Below are positions 1-8,917 of a stretch of 64,000 nt of DNA, in pieces. Every line of letters begins with the position of its first letter. Within the stretch, counting starts at the first letter, position 1. The notes beneath the pieces were generated by a model. It had not been told where the DNA came from. It ran no database searches and worked only from the letters and a program-made list of their open reading frames with translations. The translations under genes were made by a program, and so were the position numbers. The stretch lies in contig DALYJF010000002.1 in the NCBI GenBank assembly GCA_031969955.1, positions 124,001 to 188,000 of the forward strand, read 5' to 3'. Source of the DNA: Nitrospira_D sp002331625 (GTDB lineage: Bacteria; Nitrospirota; Nitrospiria; Nitrospirales; Nitrospiraceae).

Positions 1-862
1 CGCCATAGACGAAAAATCCGAGCCCGAACACACCGAAGACGATCGACGGCACCCCGGCTAGATTATTGACGGCGATGCGGACGGTCCGCACGATGACACC
101 CTGGCGGGCATACTCTCTGAGATACAGCGCTCCAATCACGCCGAATGGGGTTACGACGAGGCTCATGATCAGCACCATCATGACGGTGCCGAAAATGGCC
201 GGGAAGATTCCTCCCTCGGTATTGGCTTCGCGTGGTTCCGTGGTCAACACCATCCAGACATTGCCGACGTAGACCCATACCTTCTCGAATGTCGATAGGC
301 CGTTGGGGCGCAAGGCCCGCACAACTTGGCTCAGTCCGATCGACTTTTCTCTGCCGTTGGCATCGGCAACGAGCACCGTGTACAGACTCTCTGCTTCACT
401 CGGTTCCACCTGCCGAAGCAAAGCCGGGAGAGACTGCCAAACCGCTTCGGCTCCCTCAGCTACAGGCTGGTCTTCCTTCGCAAGGGTCCGGAGACGTCCA
501 TAGAAGTTCCCCCACTCGCGCCGCTCCACCATGACGAGATCGGCCGGCTTGGCTCGTTCGACGATCTGATCTGTATCGATCCACCGATAATCGAGCCCGT
601 AGAGATCGCGATTACCGATCTTCATCCTGATTCGCGGGATCCCCTTCGGGCTTACTTCCTCACCCGCCAACTGCCCAATCACATGCTTTCCGTCTTTGAG
701 CGTCAATTCGACGAGATCCGCCGGCCAGAAATATCCGAACCCATTGACAAGGATCAGCACCAGCAGCCCTGCGATCATGAGCAATGAGAGCGAAAGCCCC
801 GCTCCACAGCCCCAAATGAAGAGCTCCCCGCTTGCCATGAACTGTCTGACCCACTGCTTCAT
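1..862 (-). CDS. pstA: Phosphate ABC transporter permease PstA, 3' end cut by window edge
   Basis: Inner-membrane permease of the high-affinity phosphate importer, partner of PstC. The frame opens with ATG at 862 (MKQWVRQFMASGEL) and runs open to base 1. An N-terminal membrane segment (about residues 17-41) is followed by some 150 polar residues that shorter PstA proteins lack. The permease domain then begins around IFPAIFGTVMM and includes YLREYARQG and NNLAGVPSIVFG, typical PstA sequences. The stop, and presumably pstB and phoU, lie outside the window. It follows pstC on the same strand after 91 bp, so the two are probably co-transcribed from the Pho-controlled pstS promoter. Confidence 0.9.
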   Translation of the reverse strand, partial: MKQWVRQFMASGELFIWGCGAGLSLSLLMIAGLLVLILVNGFGYFWPADLVELTLKDGKHVIGQLAGEEVSPKGIPRIRMKIGNRDLYGLDYRWIDTDQIVERAKPADLVMVERREWGNFYGRLRTLAKEDQPVAEGAEAVWQSLPALLRQVEPSEAESLYTVLVADANGREKSIGLSQVVRALRPNGLSTFEKVWVYVGNVWMVLTTEPREANTEGGIFPAIFGTVMMVLIMSLVVTPFGVIGALYLREYARQGVIVRTVRIAVNNLAGVPSIVFGVFGLGFFVYG

Positions 863-953
863 TGAATCACTCGTCCACCGGCATGGCCGGATCTACCCAC
901 ATGCCTAATTTCCTTCGCCCCATCCCGAACCTAGTCTTGTGACCACCCTGTGT

Positions 954-3275
954 CTAGAACTGGCTATATTTCTCCCTCAGCCGCTGTCGAACCAGTTCCG
1001 CGACGGTGTTGAGCAGAAAGGTCGCCACAAAGAGGATCAACCCGGCTAGAAAGAGCGTACGATACAGAGTCCCCCCATGCGGTGCCTCAGGGATTTCAAC
1101 CGCGATATTCGCGGAGAGCGTTCGAAAGCCGTTGAACAAGCTCCAGTCCATGATGGGTGTATTACCGGTGGCCATGAGGACGATCATGGTCTCTCCGACG
1201 GCGCGACCTAATCCGATCATCAGTGCCGAAAAAATACCAGGGCTGGCTGAAATCAGGACCAGATGCGTGAGGGTTTGCCACCGCGTCGCGCCGAGGGCCA
1301 AGGACCCTGCTATGAGATTCTTGGGAACATTGGTCAAGGCCTCTTCTGAGATGCTGTAAATGATGGGAATAATGGCGAAGCCCATCGCGACCCCGACGAC
1401 AATGGCATTGCGCTGGTCATAATTCAGACCCAGGTGGCTCTGAAGCCATGGCTTATAGTGGCCATCGAACAAGAAGGATTCCCACCAGACATTCGTCGCC
1501 AAACATCCCCAGACTACGGCGATGATGACGGGCATCATGAGTAGTGCTTCGACACCAGGCCGAATTCGATGCCGAATGGAGGCAGGCAGCAGGAGAAAGA
1601 GTCCGGCAGAAGCGGCGACGGCGAAGGGAGTCACCAAGACCATTCCCGCCATCGCGGGAAAGTTCCGTTCCAGCACCGGCGCGAACCAGAGTCCGGCCAG
1701 AAATCCAAGCACCACCGTCGGGAGTGCCGCCATGATTTCAATCGTCGGCTTGATCTTCGCACGATAATCAGGATGCATGAACATCGAGGTGTAGATCGCG
1801 GCTAATACCGCCAACGGAACCGCGAGGAGTACCGCATAGACGGTCCCTTTGATCGTCCCGAAGATAAGCGGGGTTAAGCTGAACTTGGCCTCGAAGTCGT
1901 CTGATCCGCTTGAGGACTGCCACACCAGTTCTGGTCGTTCATAGCCCTCGTACATTACCGGAGAAAATAGGGTCGCCAGGGTAATTTCCGGATAGGGATT
2001 TGCAATCTGGTAATGGATCAGTCGATTCGTCTCCGTCAAGCCGACGAAGCCGTCCGCCTTGGGCGAAAAATAACTGCTGCGCAGGCCTCCCCCCTGGGGT
2101 GCGAGCGTGAGCAACGTCTGTGCAGACGTCGAATGGTGCAGTCGGATTCCTCCTTCAGCATCGGTCGTGATAAACCCCTTATCGCGCTGTGAAATCGTAA
2201 TCTCAGTCACGGCACTCTGATGAGGGAGGAACCGATGGACGTTCGTCATATGGGTCTGATTCGTTCCAGGATGCGCTCGCACCGGCATCCACACGACCAC
2301 CTGTCCAGCTGCATCACCGACTACAAGACTGCGGTCCCCCATCAAATATGCCAACGCCGTAATCGGTTTGCTTTGCTCTGACGCCTGCGTCGTCTCAGCA
2401 AGAAGAGGCTTGGCTGTATCCCGGAGATCAAAGTGATAGACCTTTCCGTCTTCCGTCCCGACGGCGAGCAGTTCTGTACGGCTCGCGAGCGTGAGCGCCG
2501 TCACGCGCCCGGGGATGCCGGACGTCAGATCGACCTGCGTGGTCGAAGCAACAGTCGTTCCATCGGGGCGTGACACGGTTCGGCTGGTGGTCAGCCAGAG
2601 ATGCTGGTCTTCGAGCAGGGCGGCAATCCGCACCTCGGAGTCCGTGCTTTGATAAGCCAGCTTGGTGATCGGTTGCGGAGCCGGTGCGGCAGCAATCGGA
2701 TCCCCGACCTTGACAGCTGGAGCGATCGAACGTTCGTTGTTTTGAAAGTCTTGCGTAAATTCAATCGTCACCGGGATGGCGCGCCCGTCTCGCGTGCCTA
2801 GCACAAGACTGTGGCCCTTCCCCAACGCTCGTGCCAGCACGGTGACAGACCCGTCCGGCAACAAACCCTGTGCAGGCATTCGTGATACGGCGGCTGTGCC
2901 TTCCCCTAGGAAAACAAATTCCAAAGAGTCACCGCGTAGCACATAGGCGAGTTCTTGGTGTTCGTCAATGCCGACGAGGGCTGAGGCCGTCGGACGCTCG
3001 CGCTGAGAAAGGGTAATGGGTTCGTTCAGGGTCACCTGGGTGGGAAGAAAGAGCGGAATGACTTCCTTGACGAGAAACACACACATACCAAGAATGCAGA
3101 GGATAATGCTGATCCCGCCTGTCTTGATAATCAAGCGGGTGACCCCATCGATCATTGATCTGATTTGGCGCCGAGTGAATAACCCCTGCACAAGGGCCGG
3201 GGCCGGCATTGCGCCCCGGCCTGGGGAGGGCTCTCCTTGAAGCACCGGTATTGGAGTGAGCGGCGGCACATTCAT
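954..3275 (-). CDS. pstC: Phosphate ABC transporter permease PstC, long form with periplasmic insert
   Basis: Second permease subunit of the Pst importer. The protein is 773 residues, more than twice the length of E. coli PstC. One membrane helix lies at about residues 49-69. A region of roughly 380 polar residues follows, with repeated beta-propeller-like strands (for example DGKVYHFD, DAAGQVVVW, DAEGGIRLH). The permease core starts near residue 468 (IFGTIKGTVYAVLL) and contains the ABC-contact EAA-type motif EEALTNVPKNLIAGSLALGA. Long PstC forms are known in some bacteria; the propeller reading is inference. It lies 111 bp after pstS and before pstA. Confidence 0.92.
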   Translation of the reverse strand: MNVPPLTPIPVLQGEPSPGRGAMPAPALVQGLFTRRQIRSMIDGVTRLIIKTGGISIILCILGMCVFLVKEVIPLFLPTQVTLNEPITLSQRERPTASALVGIDEHQELAYVLRGDSLEFVFLGEGTAAVSRMPAQGLLPDGSVTVLARALGKGHSLVLGTRDGRAIPVTIEFTQDFQNNERSIAPAVKVGDPIAAAPAPQPITKLAYQSTDSEVRIAALLEDQHLWLTTSRTVSRPDGTTVASTTQVDLTSGIPGRVTALTLASRTELLAVGTEDGKVYHFDLRDTAKPLLAETTQASEQSKPITALAYLMGDRSLVVGDAAGQVVVWMPVRAHPGTNQTHMTNVHRFLPHQSAVTEITISQRDKGFITTDAEGGIRLHHSTSAQTLLTLAPQGGGLRSSYFSPKADGFVGLTETNRLIHYQIANPYPEITLATLFSPVMYEGYERPELVWQSSSGSDDFEAKFSLTPLIFGTIKGTVYAVLLAVPLAVLAAIYTSMFMHPDYRAKIKPTIEIMAALPTVVLGFLAGLWFAPVLERNFPAMAGMVLVTPFAVAASAGLFLLLPASIRHRIRPGVEALLMMPVIIAVVWGCLATNVWWESFLFDGHYKPWLQSHLGLNYDQRNAIVVGVAMGFAIIPIIYSISEEALTNVPKNLIAGSLALGATRWQTLTHLVLISASPGIFSALMIGLGRAVGETMIVLMATGNTPIMDWSLFNGFRTLSANIAVEIPEAPHGGTLYRTLFLAGLILFVATFLLNTVAELVRQRLREKYSQF

Positions 3276-3386
3276 GCGCTGACCTTCGCCTGCCTTTCCA
3301 ACGTTCCAACCTTACACACCTAGAAAGATCGTGCGTGGTTATGATCCTCTTGATGATCACCCCACTCTGAACGACCGACCTCACAC

Positions 3387-4379
3387 CTATTCGACCTTCG
3401 GCAATTCCTTTTCAATCACGCTCTGTGGCAGCGGAAAGAAACCATCCTTGATGACGATGGCCTGCCCTTCTTTGCTATAAATGAACTTGATGAACTCCTT
3501 CACGAGCGGATCGAGCGGCTTATTCGGCGCCTTATTGACGTACACCAACAGATGCCGCCAAAGCGGATAGGAGCCGTTCATGGCATTGGTCTGAGTAGGG
3601 GCCACGAAGGGTGCTCCCTCTTTTTCAGCTAACGGAAGGACTCGAACACCGGAGGTCAAGTAACCGATCCCGCTATAGCCGATGCCAGCAGGATCTTCCG
3701 TGATTCCCTGCACCACGGAGGCAGAGCCCGGTTGTTCCTTAACTTCATCTTTGTAGTCGCCGTTTTTCAGGGCGAATTCCTTGAAAAATCCATAGGTGCC
3801 GGACGCTGAATTACGACCATAGATGCTGATCGGTGATGCCGCCACTTCGCCAGTAATTCCGAGTTGGCCCCACCGTTCGAGATTCTGCTGCGCCCCAAAC
3901 CGGCGGGTCTTTGAAAAGATTGCATCGACTTGCGCCATCGTGAGTCCTTGGACTGGGTTATCTTTGTTGACATAAACAGCCAAGGCATCGATGGCCACTG
4001 GGAAAGCCGTCGGTTTATACCGGAACTTTCTCTCGAAGGCATCCATCTCGGTATTTTTCATCGCTCGGGACATCGGCCCCAATTGTGCCGTTCCTTCGAT
4101 CAGGGCCGGCGGTGCGGTGCTCGATCCCTTGCCCTCGATCTGAATCTTGACGCTTGGATATTGCTTGCGGAACCCTTCCGCCCAGAGCGTCATGAGGTTG
4201 TTGAGCGTATCGGACCCGATGCTGTTAACATTCCCGGACACCCCCGTAACTTTGATATATCCCTTTAAGGCAGGATCCAGCACGATGGCATCATCGGCAT
4301 AGGCCGATGGAACACTCGATAAAAGAGCCCCCAGGAGGGCCACGTATGCAAAGCCAGGCTTCACAGCCGATGTTTTCAT
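3387..4379 (-). CDS. pstS: Phosphate-binding periplasmic protein PstS
   Basis: Periplasmic receptor that delivers phosphate to PstCA. The ATG at 4379 is preferred over the in-frame ATG at 4394 because AAGGA lies about seven bases before it. A signal peptide ends at SVPSAYA, giving about 330 residues. Family motifs include NSIGSDTLNNLM near the N-terminus, GKGSSTAPPAL, GPMSRAMK and SGTYGFFKEF. The upstream region holds a triple Pho-box-like repeat, so expression is probably induced by phosphate starvation. It is the first gene of pstS-pstC-pstA. Confidence 0.93.
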   Translation of the reverse strand: MKTSAVKPGFAYVALLGALLSSVPSAYADDAIVLDPALKGYIKVTGVSGNVNSIGSDTLNNLMTLWAEGFRKQYPSVKIQIEGKGSSTAPPALIEGTAQLGPMSRAMKNTEMDAFERKFRYKPTAFPVAIDALAVYVNKDNPVQGLTMAQVDAIFSKTRRFGAQQNLERWGQLGITGEVAASPISIYGRNSASGTYGFFKEFALKNGDYKDEVKEQPGSASVVQGITEDPAGIGYSGIGYLTSGVRVLPLAEKEGAPFVAPTQTNAMNGSYPLWRHLLVYVNKAPNKPLDPLVKEFIKFIYSKEGQAIVIKDGFFPLPQSVIEKELPKVE

Positions 4380-4444
4380 AGACAGTCCTTTCATAATCTC
4401 GAACTTTTAGCTACCGACACTCTAACCTCGTCTCATTGCGATCG

Positions 4445-4473
4445 TATTACATGAATGTTACAGGAGTGTTACA
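4445..4473 (-). promoter_or_regulatory. Pho-box-like triple direct repeat upstream of pstS
   Basis: On the minus strand three heptamers occur at exact 11-bp spacing: TGTAACA, TGTAACA, TGTAATA, separated by 4-bp spacers. This is the architecture of PhoB binding sites (7-bp repeat plus 4-bp spacer), with a sequence variant of the E. coli CTGTCAT unit. It lies about 65 bp upstream of the pstS start, a suitable place for an activator. Confidence 0.8.
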
Positions 4474-4507
4474 TATGTACGAGCCTATTTGATTCACTTG
4501 ATTTTCC

Positions 4508-4531
4508 AGGGGCAGGCGCTGGCCTGCCCCT
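4508..4531. terminator. GC-rich hairpin between porin stop and pstS leader
   Basis: A perfect 10-bp stem (AGGGGCAGGC with GCCTGCCCCT) encloses the loop GCTG, 18 bases past the porin stop codon. A T run follows only on the plus strand (CCCCTTTTC), so on the minus strand it is a hairpin without a good U tract. It may protect or end the porin mRNA. Confidence 0.5.
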
Positions 4532-4548
4532 TTTCATCACTTTCATCA

Positions 4549-5892
4549 CTAAAAGTTAAACTGGAGCTGTGTTCGAACAATATCGCCTTCGCGGATGTTA
4601 TAGGGTGCGGTCTGCGTATCGGTGCGTCTGCTCCTTGCATATGCGATCGTGAATTCGAGAGACTTTGCAATCTGCCACTCCATTCCGACTTCCCATTCCC
4701 GGACCACATTGAATGGTGAATTCGTCCGATGCTTCTTTCCGCCGCTGTACTCTTGGTAACGAACATAAGGGATCAGGCTGGTCAACCAGGGCTTATTGAC
4801 GTCCCACTTATACATCCCCTGGACGTAACCGCCCTGAATATTCCCCTCCTCAATAGCAGTTCGCGAGGCATTCAATTGAGGACCATTACCCCAGTTCCAT
4901 TCCGCCTGGAACCCGATGGGTTGAGGATATAGGACAAAATGCACACCGACTCGTTCATCAAGAATGTTCCCGTTGTTTACGACTGTAGGAGTTCCAGCAA
5001 GGCCTGTCCCTGAAGGAGCCCCGACGTTAAACGCTCCACGGTAGGCATCGACACCAAATTGGATAATTTGCCCGTAGGGCAATTCCATGGGGTAGGTGGC
5101 ATGGACAACGACGTGTTTATTGTCATTCCGGTCGTTCACATTGATGGTCTGGCCGTTATAGACCCCGATGCCTAGCACACCATAGTCACCAGATCCCTTG
5201 AGACCTGAATCGACCAGCTTTCTAAACAGTTTTTTGGTCTCCTTCGGGGTATAGTAGATAAACAATCCAAGATCACGCTCGCCCTGCACTGCACTATTGA
5301 GACCGTCAGCGCGATCGAATGCAATCCGATTCTGACTGGACTGCAGATTTTCAAACCCAAAGGGAACCTTCGACTGCCCTACGCGAAGCCGCAATTCCTT
5401 TTCCTCCAAGAACAGGAACGGCACGGGCATAAAGATGTCGGCATAGGCATCGCGCAGTTGCACAAAATGATTACTCTGGTCCCCTGTCGTGCCGGGAACA
5501 GATCCTGCAAATTCCGGCTGAATATAGAAGGAGAGCCAGTCCGTGATGTCGCCTGAAAAGACCATGCGGACGCGGCGGAAGGCGAAGCCGGTGTTATCTC
5601 GAATAGTGTTATCGTACTCACTCCGGATAGATTTATCTCCGGGCAAGTAGGTATAGCGGGCTTGCACATAACCGCGGATGCTGATCTTATCGAACCATTT
5701 CTTGATCGACGCCTTCTCCGCAATAATCGCTTCTTCCCTTTCGTGCTCGGCTTTCAACTTCAGCCATTCTTCTTTTGTAATCTGCCCTTTCTCGTACAAA
5801 AGATCCTCAACATTGGCCTGGGCGAGATCGGCCTGGAACATCAACCCCAGACCGAACAGACACAGGCTGATTGCAAACCACCATTTCTTCAT
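4549..5892 (-). CDS. Outer-membrane phosphate-selective porin (OprO/OprP family)
   Basis: Predicted outer-membrane beta-barrel channel for phosphate or polyphosphate. A signal peptide (residues 1-26, ending LAQA) precedes a short charged, probably coiled-coil segment (VEDLLYEKGQITKEEWLKLK). The barrel then begins at KISIRGYVQARYTY. The protein ends in QLQFNF, a typical C-terminal aromatic barrel signal. Its 447 residues are normal for the family. The start at 5892 has a good GGGAGG ribosome site. A Pho-box-like repeat lies about 70 bp upstream and the pst genes are next door, both supporting a phosphate role. Exact substrate is not shown by sequence. Confidence 0.88.
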   Translation of the reverse strand: MKKWWFAISLCLFGLGLMFQADLAQANVEDLLYEKGQITKEEWLKLKAEHEREEAIIAEKASIKKWFDKISIRGYVQARYTYLPGDKSIRSEYDNTIRDNTGFAFRRVRMVFSGDITDWLSFYIQPEFAGSVPGTTGDQSNHFVQLRDAYADIFMPVPFLFLEEKELRLRVGQSKVPFGFENLQSSQNRIAFDRADGLNSAVQGERDLGLFIYYTPKETKKLFRKLVDSGLKGSGDYGVLGIGVYNGQTINVNDRNDNKHVVVHATYPMELPYGQIIQFGVDAYRGAFNVGAPSGTGLAGTPTVVNNGNILDERVGVHFVLYPQPIGFQAEWNWGNGPQLNASRTAIEEGNIQGGYVQGMYKWDVNKPWLTSLIPYVRYQEYSGGKKHRTNSPFNVVREWEVGMEWQIAKSLEFTIAYARSRRTDTQTAPYNIREGDIVRTQLQFNF

Positions 5893-5963
5893 TCGACTCC
5901 CTCCCTCTAGTTGGTCGTGTTTCGAAAACCGCGACGAGGTATAGAGGACGAACGTTAAGGTGG

Positions 5964-5992
5964 TGCTACGGAGTTGTTACGCCATTGTTAAA
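5964..5992 (-). promoter_or_regulatory. Pho-box-like triple direct repeat upstream of the porin gene
   Basis: Read on the plus strand: TGCTACG, TGTTACG, TGTTAAA at exact 11-bp spacing. On the minus strand this is the same orientation and unit (yGTAACA-like) as the site before pstS. It lies 72 bp upstream of the porin start. The divergent gene at 6014 begins 22 bp away on the other side, so one site could affect both. Confidence 0.7.
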
Positions 5993-6013
5993 TTAGTTAC
6001 GATCAAACCACAC

Positions 6014-6451
6014 ATGGCACACGATTCCCTCACCACACAGGACCAGAACCAGGCCGAACCGCCGCTCTGGTCGATCGGCATCGCGGTGCTCCTCATTTTG
6101 CTTGCCCCCATCATCTTGTATTCGTTCGCTCCGACCGGCCCTGTTCGCGAAGGCGACACGGTCTTTTCCAACGGCCAGCAACGCGGCCTTCTCAGGAAAC
6201 CCGCTTCATTTCGCCTTTCTCAGCCAGACGACACGTGCTTACTCGATCCCGATAGCCCCTTGATCGTCCTTCAGATACACACTGATCAACTGGACGGGTT
6301 CTTTCTGGCTGAAGTTCAAGGCAATCCAGCCACTGAATGGCCGTTTTGTCCGGTGCATGCGGAAGTGCAACTCAAGACACACCAGGTCTTCCAAAAGCCT
6401 GTGGCCTTGGGGGTGGTGCGGGACACCGTGATGAAGTGGCTCAGTCGATGA
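6014..6451 (+). CDS. Hypothetical membrane-anchored protein
   Basis: Unrecognised protein of 145 residues starting at MAHDSLTTQ; an ATG 54 bases earlier would overlap the Pho-box-like site and is less likely. One hydrophobic helix (about SIGIAVLLILLAPIILYSF, residues 20-38) is followed by a roughly 105-residue soluble domain. Two cysteines (DTCLLD, WPFCPVH) might form a disulfide if the domain is periplasmic. It is divergent from the phosphate porin and shares its intergenic region, so phosphate control is possible. No function is assigned. Confidence 0.65.
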   Translation: MAHDSLTTQDQNQAEPPLWSIGIAVLLILLAPIILYSFAPTGPVREGDTVFSNGQQRGLLRKPASFRLSQPDDTCLLDPDSPLIVLQIHTDQLDGFFLAEVQGNPATEWPFCPVHAEVQLKTHQVFQKPVALGVVRDTVMKWLSR

Positions 6452-6469
6452 GAGTGAGAAGGGCAGTGG

Positions 6470-7033
6470 TTAGGCTTTGAGGCGCGCGGCAAACTGCTTG
6501 CGAAATTTGGCCACTTTAGGTCCTACGACAAATTGGCAGTACCCTTGGAGCGGATTGCGAGCAAAATATTCTTGATGATAGGGTTCTGCCTCATACCATT
6601 CTGAAGCAGGCACGACTTGCGTGACGATGGGAGCGTCGTAGAGCTTCTCGTCAGTCAGGGTCGTGATGAGCAGTTCGGCTGCTTGTTGTTGCGCTGGGTT
6701 ACCGTAAAAAATCGCCGATCGGTATTGGGTGCCGATGTCGTTGCCTTGCCGATTGAGGGTGGTAGGATCGTGAACCGTAAAGAATATCTCGAGAAGTTCT
6801 CTGTACGAGATGACGTTCGGGGCGAAGGTGACCCGTACGGCTTCAGCATGGCCGGTCTGCCCTCCACACACGGCTTCGTAGGTGGGATTGTGCATCGCCC
6901 CACCGATGTAACCGGATTCGACTGATTCCACACCTTTAACCTGGTCATACACCGCCTCCAGGCACCAAAAACAGCCGCCTGCCAGGATCGCCACGTCCCT
7001 CTCAGCTGCGGATGGTCCTGGTTCATCGCTCAT
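6470..7033 (-). CDS. msrA: Peptide methionine-S-sulfoxide reductase MsrA
   Basis: Reduces methionine S-sulfoxide in proteins, using a thioredoxin-recycled cysteine. The signature GGCFWC lies near the N-terminus (Cys21 catalytic with the start at 7033). Other family landmarks are SGYIGG, VCGGQTGHAE, FFTVHDPTTLNRQGNDIGTQYRS and EPYHQEYF. The ATG codons at 7033 and 7036 are both possible; the longer upstream frame looks non-coding. About 187 residues is normal for a single-domain MsrA. The small acidic gene at 7083-7244 lies 49 bp upstream on the same strand. Confidence 0.93.
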   Translation of the reverse strand: MSDEPGPSAAERDVAILAGGCFWCLEAVYDQVKGVESVESGYIGGAMHNPTYEAVCGGQTGHAEAVRVTFAPNVISYRELLEIFFTVHDPTTLNRQGNDIGTQYRSAIFYGNPAQQQAAELLITTLTDEKLYDAPIVTQVVPASEWYEAEPYHQEYFARNPLQGYCQFVVGPKVAKFRKQFAARLKA

Positions 7034-7082
7034 CATACGGTGTGATGAATGCAAGAAGAGGCTGGTCGCCGTCGGAGGCTGA

Positions 7083-7244
7083 TTACTCTTCTTCTTCCTC
7101 CTCGATATCCTCAATCCCTTCGTAACTCATTTCAGGAAACGACGCCGACGCTTTTTCACACGCCGTTTCGACCATCTCTTCAGCATCCTCGGCTGAATCG
7201 GCGTCGACCAAGAATTTCACGGTGATCGCATACCTCTGTTCCAC
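7083..7244 (-). CDS. Small acidic protein, GTG start
   Basis: A 53-residue reading frame starting at GTG 7244, preceded by the ribosome site AAAGGAG about seven bases upstream. It reads MEQRYAITVKFLVDADS, then a helix rich in Ala and Glu, and ends in a run of glutamates (IEDIEEEEEE). The good ribosome site and the regular composition (a beta strand then an amphipathic helix) support coding. Function is unknown. It is probably co-transcribed with msrA. Confidence 0.6.
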   Translation of the reverse strand: MEQRYAITVKFLVDADSAEDAEEMVETACEKASASFPEMSYEGIEDIEEEEEE

Positions 7245-7451
7245 TCCCGACTCCTTTCTCTGTCGCTCAGTCAGAATTCTGCACCGCAGACCACGCTTCT
7301 CTTGTACTTTCTGATAGTCGTGGTCGCCGTGTCAACCGTTTGGTATTGCGTGTGACTGACAAGCGGACGGGAAACGAGCAGGATGCAACAGCGTCCAGCA
7401 CGATGCCGACCCGGAAGGAACTGTACGGAAGAATAGAGGCCGAAGACGAGG

Positions 7452-7811
7452 TTATTCGTCGCCCTGGAGATCTGAAAGCACTGCCTTGAGTTTCGACAAC
7501 TCGTCTGGGGCAATACGGGAAAACGCAATACCGAAGCTATTACTGCCAACCCACCGCACGGTGGCTTCATCAATCCGTAATGGCCAATCCAGGCCGGGAA
7601 CGTGGAGTCGACACTCGAACTTGGCCCCTTGCTCCACCTTCATGTCACTTTCGATCTTACATCCGCCGGCAGAAATATCCAGAGTTCGCCCCTGTCCCTC
7701 CTGCCGTTGTCCTGAAAAAGTACTGCGAAATTGGGTCGTAAATCGTGGCTGGACACGTCGATCTTCTGGCCGAGGCTCGGCTGTGGTTGGTTCTCCACGT
7801 TCTGACTTCAT
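7452..7811 (-). CDS. PilZ-domain protein, probable c-di-GMP receptor
   Basis: About 119 residues starting at MKSERGEPT; the extension upstream of 7811 looks non-coding. It carries both parts of the c-di-GMP binding signature: the arginine motif (EDRRVQPRF, RxxxR) and, 29 residues later, DISAGG (the D/NxSxxG motif). The rest is the PilZ beta barrel, ending in a short helix. There is no second domain, so it is a stand-alone receptor whose target (motility, exopolysaccharide or other) cannot be told. Its neighbours msrA and pal give no clear lead. Confidence 0.82.
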   Translation of the reverse strand: MKSERGEPTTAEPRPEDRRVQPRFTTQFRSTFSGQRQEGQGRTLDISAGGCKIESDMKVEQGAKFECRLHVPGLDWPLRIDEATVRWVGSNSFGIAFSRIAPDELSKLKAVLSDLQGDE

Positions 7812-7940
7812 GAATGAACTGAATTTTTTCACGGGCGTAGTCCTCGTGATGGTCTCACGACGTCCGGTGAGTTCAGCCTGGCCTGCCGAACCGCCACAGG
7901 ACACCGCCTGTACAAGACAAGGCCGTCACCGTACAAACCC

Positions 7941-8576
7941 CTACTTCTTCGTAGAGAGCAACATGTGATCGCGTCGGTTCTGCTGGTAACACGACTCCTC
8001 ACGCTCAGAGCAAAATGGCCGTTCTTTCCCATATGAGACGATCGCAACTTGTTTGAGATTGACTCCGGCTTCAGCAAGATAGTTTCGAGCCGCTTTCGCC
8101 CGTTTGTCACCGAGCACCACGTTGTAGTCGCTGGTCCCTCGCTCATCACAATGCCCTTCAATTTTCAGGATCGCTCCAGGATGATCTTTCAAGTAGGCCG
8201 CATCATGATTGAGCGCCTCCATTCCCGCATCAGACAGCGTCCATTGATCGTACCCAAAGAAGACATCTTGCAACCCTGCTTCCACTGCAGCTTTTTCTTC
8301 TCTTGTCATCTCTGCCCGCTGTCGGGCGTTCACTCCCGACGGGTTCAGCGATGTTGAATATCCCCCTTGCGCAAGTCGTTCTTCACCGGGAGTGCGTGAA
8401 AACCCACTCAATTCTCCGCTCGAACTCCCTCCTGAGAGGGTCGGGAGCTTTGAACTGCCGCTGCCGGCTCCACTTTCCTCACCCGACTTTACCCATTTTG
8501 TGTTACAGCCCTGAGCTGATAACAAAAGTATGCCGATCGCCACCACAGCTCCAGACCTTGCAACCACTTTAGTCAT
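7941..8576 (-). CDS. pal: Peptidoglycan-associated lipoprotein Pal (OmpA-like domain)
   Basis: Outer-membrane lipoprotein that holds peptidoglycan, part of the Tol-Pal system. A signal peptide ends in a lipobox-like LLSAQGC, with Cys24 as the lipidated residue. A Ser/Gly-rich linker follows, then an OmpA C-terminal domain from about residue 100. Its landmarks are FFGYDQWTLS, LKIEGHCDERGTSDYN and GDKRAKAARNYL, the Pal-type peptidoglycan-binding sequences. At 211 residues it is typical. No tolB or tolA lies beside it here, so pal is away from the usual tol-pal operon. Confidence 0.9.
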   Translation of the reverse strand: MTKVVARSGAVVAIGILLLSAQGCNTKWVKSGEESGAGSGSSKLPTLSGGSSSGELSGFSRTPGEERLAQGGYSTSLNPSGVNARQRAEMTREEKAAVEAGLQDVFFGYDQWTLSDAGMEALNHDAAYLKDHPGAILKIEGHCDERGTSDYNVVLGDKRAKAARNYLAEAGVNLKQVAIVSYGKERPFCSEREESCYQQNRRDHMLLSTKK

Positions 8577-8917
8577 AGCCTTTCTCCTCCATACAGATAG
8601 ATCATGACCTCTGCATTTCGCCTACTCAGTTGACTCATGGACAATCGATGCAGTGATGAGTTTGTTCGTGAAGCAAACTGTCTTGCGAGATAGTATAGCA
8701 CCGCTACTGAAAATTGAATTTTAAACAGTAGCTTAGCCGATTACTGGTGGGATACCTAACAATTTCAAATATTCCGTCAGTCGACCGGAAGGGAGCGGCT
8801 TGCCCAATGTAGGCTGAGGGTCGAAGTAGGGTCAGCGGGAGACCAAGGATACCCGATGAGGGAAATGAACTGCGCAGTCAAGAACAGGCACGTCTCGAAT
8901 GACAGCTCGTGGGCCGC
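8577..8917. other. Intergenic stretch without a supported gene
   Basis: This AT-richer stretch upstream of pal probably holds the pal promoter. A short minus-strand frame ending at about 8734 reads LTEYLKLLGIPPVIG before its stop, but it has no good start and an upstream stop, so it is at most a remnant. Nothing else is supported. Confidence 0.4.
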
